Both the position numbers and the translations under genes were made by a program. 64,000 nt of DNA from Sphagnum magellanicum (Eukaryota; Streptophyta; Sphagnopsida; Sphagnales; Sphagnaceae), in contig CM038922.1 of assembly GCA_021904315.1 (NCBI GenBank), positions 4,439,347-4,503,346 on the forward strand, read 5' to 3'. Positions within the stretch are counted from its first letter, which is position 1; each line of letters opens with the position of its first letter. Below are positions 61,860-64,000 of the stretch, piece after piece. The notes beneath the pieces are model-generated. The model searched no databases and had not been told where the DNA came from. It worked only from the letters and a program-made list of their open reading frames with translations.

Positions 61860-62320
61860 TTTAATTAACAAAATATTTCACATGGAAAAATTACAGGTGA
61901 TAGGCTATAGGTAGATGAAACCATAGGAATTCAATAATGGAATAAAACTCTATGTAGTCGATAGTAGTGTCACTTTGGGAATGATTTTAAATTTGGTGAT
62001 TTTGTTCTATGGTTCTCAAAGGAAGTAAAACCCACCTAGGAAAGTTTATTAAAAAGTGGTTTGGACCATATAAAGTACAATATTGTTTATTGAACAATAT
62101 AATATTATTGGTTACTATAGATATTTTTGACTTAACCATGTGCTTGTGAATCAAAATAAACCAAAATTGTATTAGTACATGAATAAAAAAATACATAGTC
62201 AAAACATCCCTAAACCTATCTACTAATTAGGTCAAAATGATTCCAACATGATCAAAAATAAAATTGTAGATGATGATGATGAGGATAATGAAAAAGATGA
62301 ATCAATTACAAGATTGCATG
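61860..62320 (+). pseudogene. Ty3/gypsy integrase C-terminal remnant
   Basis: After the CACTA-like insertion the pol reading resumes: IQQWNKTL, HFGNDFKFGDFVLWFSK (about 61975-62025), then GKFIKKWFGPYKVQYCLLNN (62039-62098), IILLVTID and HVLVNQNKPKLY. This is the GPY/F module of chromovirus-type and related integrases, with WFGPY intact. An acidic tail of Asp/Glu codons near 62268-62302 may be the end of pol. Stops and frameshifts are present. Confidence 0.8.
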
Positions 62321-62493
62321 GGGTGAATGCATGCGATAGTCTACACAAAAAACTATCACGATTTGATAGTTTTCAATACCTATCTGAGTTTCATGCATCA
62401 TGGTGAAAATTTGGAAAATAATTTTCACTAAAATTTGGTAATAGATGATAGTTGATCTCCCAATCTAACATTATGTTTTGAAATCAATGCACA

Positions 62494-63208
62494 TCTTATA
62501 TATTAAAGCAATAGTGGTGTCTGTCTGTCTGTCTGTCTGGGCAGTGCCTGGAAAATTCTTCCAGTCATAACTTCCCCAGATGTAACTGACTCCAGAGAAA
62601 AAAGAAATCAGGGGCAGTCTGATTTTTTGAGGAGCTTCCCCAGATGTAACTGACTCCAGATAAAAAAGAAATCAGGGGCAGTCTGATTTTTTGAGGCAAA
62701 AGATTTGGTAGACCAGAAAAAAAATATTTAGGCCTTGGACAACCCTGAATCTTTTTTTTTTTTTTGTTTTTTTGTATTGACCAAGACTACTTTTTTTTTC
62801 TTTTAGCTATTGTCCGTCCCGATTAAAGGGACGGATGAAATGTTCGTCCGGCTTGATGACGGGACGGATTTAGGGGAAGACCAGAAAAAAAAATATTTAG
62901 GCTTTGGACAGCCCATAATCAATTTTTTTTTTTTTGTATTGACCAAGACTACCTTTTTTTTCTTTTAGCTACTATCCGTCCCAATTAAGGGGATGGATGA
63001 AATGTCCGTCCGGCTTGATGATGGGACAGATTTTGGGAAATTTTTTTTTCTTTTAACTACTGTCCATCCCAATTAAGGGGATGGATGAAATAATAATAAA
63101 AATAAAAAAATAAAAAAGTTAAAAGTTTCTAAAACAAATTAAAACGCTAACCAAGTTTAAAGAAACCGGGGGACTTCACAATGGCCGAAGGTCATGGGCA
63201 CCCACTAG
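62494..63208 (+). mobile_element. Non-autonomous Helitron (715 bp)
   Basis: The 5' end is TCTTATATATTAAAGCAATA and the 3' end is GGGCACCCACTAG, with insertion between A (62493) and T (63209), the Helitron rule. A small hairpin TGGCC-GAA-GGTCA (63182-63194) precedes the CTAG end by about ten bases, as expected. There is no Rep/helicase coding sequence. Inside are five TCTG units, a 64-bp direct duplication (62571-62697), and a 168-bp repeat of about two copies. Confidence 0.8.
62571..63090. repeat. Tandem duplications inside the Helitron
   Basis: CTTCCCCAGATGTAACTGAC starts at 62571 and again at 62635 (64-bp period). GACCAG followed by an A run and ATATTTAGG starts at 62711 and 62879 (168-bp period), with a third partial copy near 63041. 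Each 168-bp unit holds a TCCGTCCC...GGGACGGA hairpin, perfect at 62813-62835 and mutated in later copies. Confidence 0.85.
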
Positions 63209-63823
63209 TATGAATGAATAGTCCAACAAAGTATTATTTTGATTTGTAGAAACCTATCACATTTTTGTAATTCCCACAAAAGGATTTAAAACTACTACAT
63301 TTAATGATAATTTTTCCATGAAATTTTACACATACATAAAAGAAACCATAAAAAACAATATTCCCTATCAAAGTTTTTAATTTTTTTTAAGGTTGTTGAA
63401 TTTAGATCAAATGATTTTAAAATGTTCACTAGTATATTATGGTATAACAATGTTAATGATTGTGATTTTTTTAAGTTGAAAAATCTTTCTCCTTTGAATA
63501 TTTACTTGGGCTAAATGTTTTTATAATCATTTGACAAAAGTGAGTGAAGTTTTGAATTTTTTTTTAAATGGAAAATTGTTGTCAAATAAGGGTTTTTTTA
63601 AACCTTTATTAAATTATTGGTGCACATTTACACAAATGTACAATTATGTCTCAATTTCATATTCATGATTCTTGTGACTTCCTTTAATTTTGAAGCCCAA
63701 ATGATTTTAATATGAATATAAAAATAATTTAAATTGAGGGAAATATTACGTGTTGCTATTTTTGATTCTATATGTAGTTCCAAATTTCCATCAAATTGTC
63801 TACACCATAGTGTGCATTCACCC

Positions 63824-64000
63824 TAAGTAGCTATAGACCACCTAGACTAGGTAGGGGATGTACATTATGTCCATATTGTTCTTAAGTCCTTTCAAGAAAA
63901 ATATAAAGAATATAACAAAAAAGGTTTAAGTGTAATTGAAGCACTAACCTTAAAAGGAGACGCAAAGCATAAATTGACAATTAGTTGCATGCAAATAGTA
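63824..64000. other. Unassigned right edge
   Basis: AT-rich sequence following the TIR element. By position it should be the continuation of the gypsy element (tail of pol or 3' LTR), but nothing in it could be matched to other parts of the window. Confidence 0.4.

Larger units (their letters stand above)
52550..62320 (+). mobile_element. Ty3/gypsy LTR retrotransposon, inactive and repeatedly interrupted
   Basis: The internal domains appear in the Ty3/gypsy order on the plus strand: gag zinc knuckle, protease, reverse transcriptase, RNase H, integrase core, integrase C-terminus. Each is listed separately. All carry stops or frameshifts. At least four other elements lie inside (56459-56611, 57403-58212, 59600-61827, and 62321-63823 with a Helitron within it). 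The left boundary is approximate; gag-like sequence fades out near 52550. I could not identify the LTRs or primer-binding site, and the 3' LTR probably lies beyond the right edge. Without the insertions the internal region seen would be about 6.6 kb. Confidence 0.85.
62321..63823. mobile_element. TIR DNA transposon (family GGGTGAA), split by a Helitron
   Basis: The left end is GGGTGAATGCATGCGATAG and the complement of the right end is GGGTGAATGCACACTATGG: the same pattern as the element at 57403-58212. Without the Helitron the length is about 788 bp, close to the 810 bp of its relative. Beyond the ends the two share little sequence. No transposase frame and no clear target duplication were found (ATG on the left, TAA on the right). 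Confidence 0.65.

Overview
This is a gene-poor, AT-rich stretch of a large plant (streptophyte) nuclear genome. The evidence is a RAV-class AP2+B3 transcription factor, plant-type Ty3/gypsy and Ty1/copia pol remnants, a Helitron with the usual 5'-TC...CTAG-3' ends, hAT- and CACTA-like elements, and interstitial TTTAGGG (plant telomere-type) repeats. The species cannot be named. The unusually long, Q/S/A-rich and apparently intronless RAV protein and the low gene density would fit a non-seed plant, but that is inference.

Positions 1-5470, minus strand: this is the only convincing host gene in the window. A RAV-like reading frame runs from an ATG at 3354 to the left edge without a stop, giving at least 1118 codons. 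It holds AP2 (about residues 383-442), a RAV-type helix after AP2, B3 (about 582-687), an IELRLG motif (886-891) and RLFGVDL (945-951). Its 5' flank (3355-5470) is CAG/CTG-rich and resembles a long transcribed leader more than the AT-rich spacer that follows.

Positions 5470-28950: non-coding spacer. It holds many microsatellites, clusters of an aaccag/ctggtt motif, a CACTA-type MITE (14870-14980), an in-phase 21-bp tandem repeat (16049-16144), two pairs of distant inverted arms (19475-20126 and 22211-22840), and a GC-richer island with matching hairpins (27780-28580).

Positions 28950-51800: a decayed hAT-type transposase (29150-29825), several CAGTGTTGG-ended hAT-like non-autonomous elements, microsatellites, poly-C tracts, a perfect 26-bp palindrome (44207-44232) and telomere-like repeats, all in decayed AT-rich DNA.

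Positions 51800-64000, plus strand: a Ty1/copia RNase H fragment, then a nearly full-length but dead Ty3/gypsy element in the order gag zinc knuckle, protease, reverse transcriptase, RNase H, integrase core, integrase C-terminus. It has been entered by at least four other elements: a 153-bp CACTA-type MITE, an 810-bp TIR element, a 2.2-kb CACTA-like element carrying a 69-bp minisatellite, and a second TIR element. That last element was itself split by a 715-bp Helitron. The layering gives a relative insertion history. Nothing here can move on its own, and no new cellular system is visible. The most interesting items are the giant RAV protein with two possible repressor motifs, the nested transposon stack, and the unclassified GGGTGAA-ended TIR family.
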